The notes beneath the pieces were generated by a model that did not search any database, was not told the DNA's origin, and worked only from the letters and a program-made list of their open reading frames with translations. 50,000 bases of DNA from Symbiodinium natans. Taxonomy: Eukaryota; Sar; Dinophyceae; Suessiales; Symbiodiniaceae. The position numbers and the translations under genes are program-made. Below, piece after piece: positions 49,500 through 50,000 of this stretch. The stretch lies in NCBI GenBank assembly GCA_905221605.1, contig CAJNDS010000496.1:1-50000 (forward strand), read 5' to 3'. The number at the start of each line of letters is the position of its first letter. Positions within the stretch are counted from its first letter, which is position 1.

Positions 49500-49817
49500 T
49501 GTAGACCATTAGATGGTTCATCATATACACCAAACTTGTGTCTTTTTTCAGCACCAACAGTAGTTAAAGAAAATGAAAAAATGTGTGTTTTTCTTCGAAC
49601 ATCCCCACCTTAGATATTTGGATTTTGTGGGGTTGGGCCCTCCAGGGAGTCTCTAGGAGTTGAGTTTAAAATCTAACAACCCCACACCGAAGGTGGGGAA
49701 CATGTCTTTAAAAATATCCGCCTGTGACTTCAACAGCTAAGAGAATCTTCGAGGGCATGTGTCCTAGCGCCATGAAAGCTGCCGTTGATGGGGGGAGAAG
49801 GCCTTGGCTTCCTGGCT
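49500..49817. other. no supported gene
   Basis: 49580-49710 carries CCCCACCTTAGATAT at left and the approximate inverse around GGTGGGGAACAT at right, perhaps another foldback element. Confidence 0.4.
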
Positions 49818-49882
49818 AAACCCTGAACCCTGAACCCTAAACCCTAAACCCTCAACCCCAAACCCTAAACCCTAAACCCCTA
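49818..49882 (-). repeat. telomere-like block (CCCTAAA on +)
   Basis: About nine units with CCCTGAA and CCCCAAA variants. Confidence 0.88.
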
Positions 49883-49913
49883 GCAACCCCAGATGCCCCC
49901 CCCCCCTCCCCCC

Positions 49914-50000
49914 CGGGCCTGAGAGCAGAACTCGTCCACGTTTTCTGCGGGTAGAACGCTGGTAGCGCTCTCCGCGAGTAGGCCGAGCTTCTTGAACATC
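49914..50000 (-). CDS. candidate exon, cut by window edge
   Basis: Open frame MFKKLGLLAESATSVLPAEN then VDEFCSQAR up to the right edge. Donor near a C/G-run unclear. Confidence 0.42.

Noticed and set aside
1-50000. tRNA, rRNA or spliced-leader RNA genes
   Set aside because: No cloverleaf with intact boxes, rRNA core motif or full-length leader was seen by eye.

Overview
The window looks like nuclear DNA of a dinoflagellate (Symbiodiniaceae/Suessiales-like). The grounds are (i) dozens of internal TTTAGGG-type repeat blocks, (ii) a Ty1/copia element with degenerate frames, (iii) dense one-directional gene content, with every well-supported exon on the minus strand, and (iv) introns that seem to use GT, GC and GA donors with AG acceptors, a known dinoflagellate habit. 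The species cannot be named from the sequence. No rRNA, tRNA, bacterial operon or CRISPR array was seen.

Layout. Positions 1-8252 hold a minus-strand Ty1/copia retrotransposon cut by the left edge of the window. Reading 5' to 3' on the minus strand it has a short 5' LTR (8252-8130), an initiator-Met-tRNA-type primer binding site, a 72-codon leader ORF overlapping the gag start, gag with a CCHC knuckle, an acidic/basic spacer, an aspartic protease, an integrase and a reverse transcriptase running off the window. At least four frame breaks suggest a decayed copy or uncorrected long-read indels. The LTR edge abuts a TTTAGGG array.

Positions 8253-50000 are an exon/intron landscape. Short unique segments (26-300 bp) have open minus-strand frames, AG acceptors and plausible donors. 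They alternate with telomere-like arrays in either orientation, small foldback elements and microsatellites. In several places the reading frame continues exactly in phase across a telomere-like array, so those arrays are intronic. The recognisable modules, in transcription order, are coiled-coil-like exons (50-39 kb), unrecognised exons (38.7-32.4 kb), Cys-rich DUF4215-type modules (31.6-27.1 kb), a Cys-containing exon, a discoidin-like region and about eight SBBP beta-propeller repeats (25.6-21.1 kb), unrecognised exons (20.5-17.3 kb), a thrombospondin type-1 repeat split over three exons (17.06-15.64 kb), a Cys-rich plus Lys-rich region (15.25-14.02 kb) and further short exons down to 8.35 kb. 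These modules suggest a very large mosaic extracellular or surface protein, or two or three tandem genes; gene boundaries cannot be fixed from the sequence alone.

Other structure: a 1 kb array of about 19 inverted copies of one 30-bp foldback core (41.8-42.85 kb) next to a 1.1 kb AT-rich island carrying a 248-bp tandem duplication; several families of small inverted-repeat elements sitting beside exons; and telomere-like arrays each homogenised for its own variant (CTTAGGG, TCTAGGG, TTTGGGG, TTTAGGGG, TTAAGGGG, TTCAGGG, TTTAGGGGGGG).
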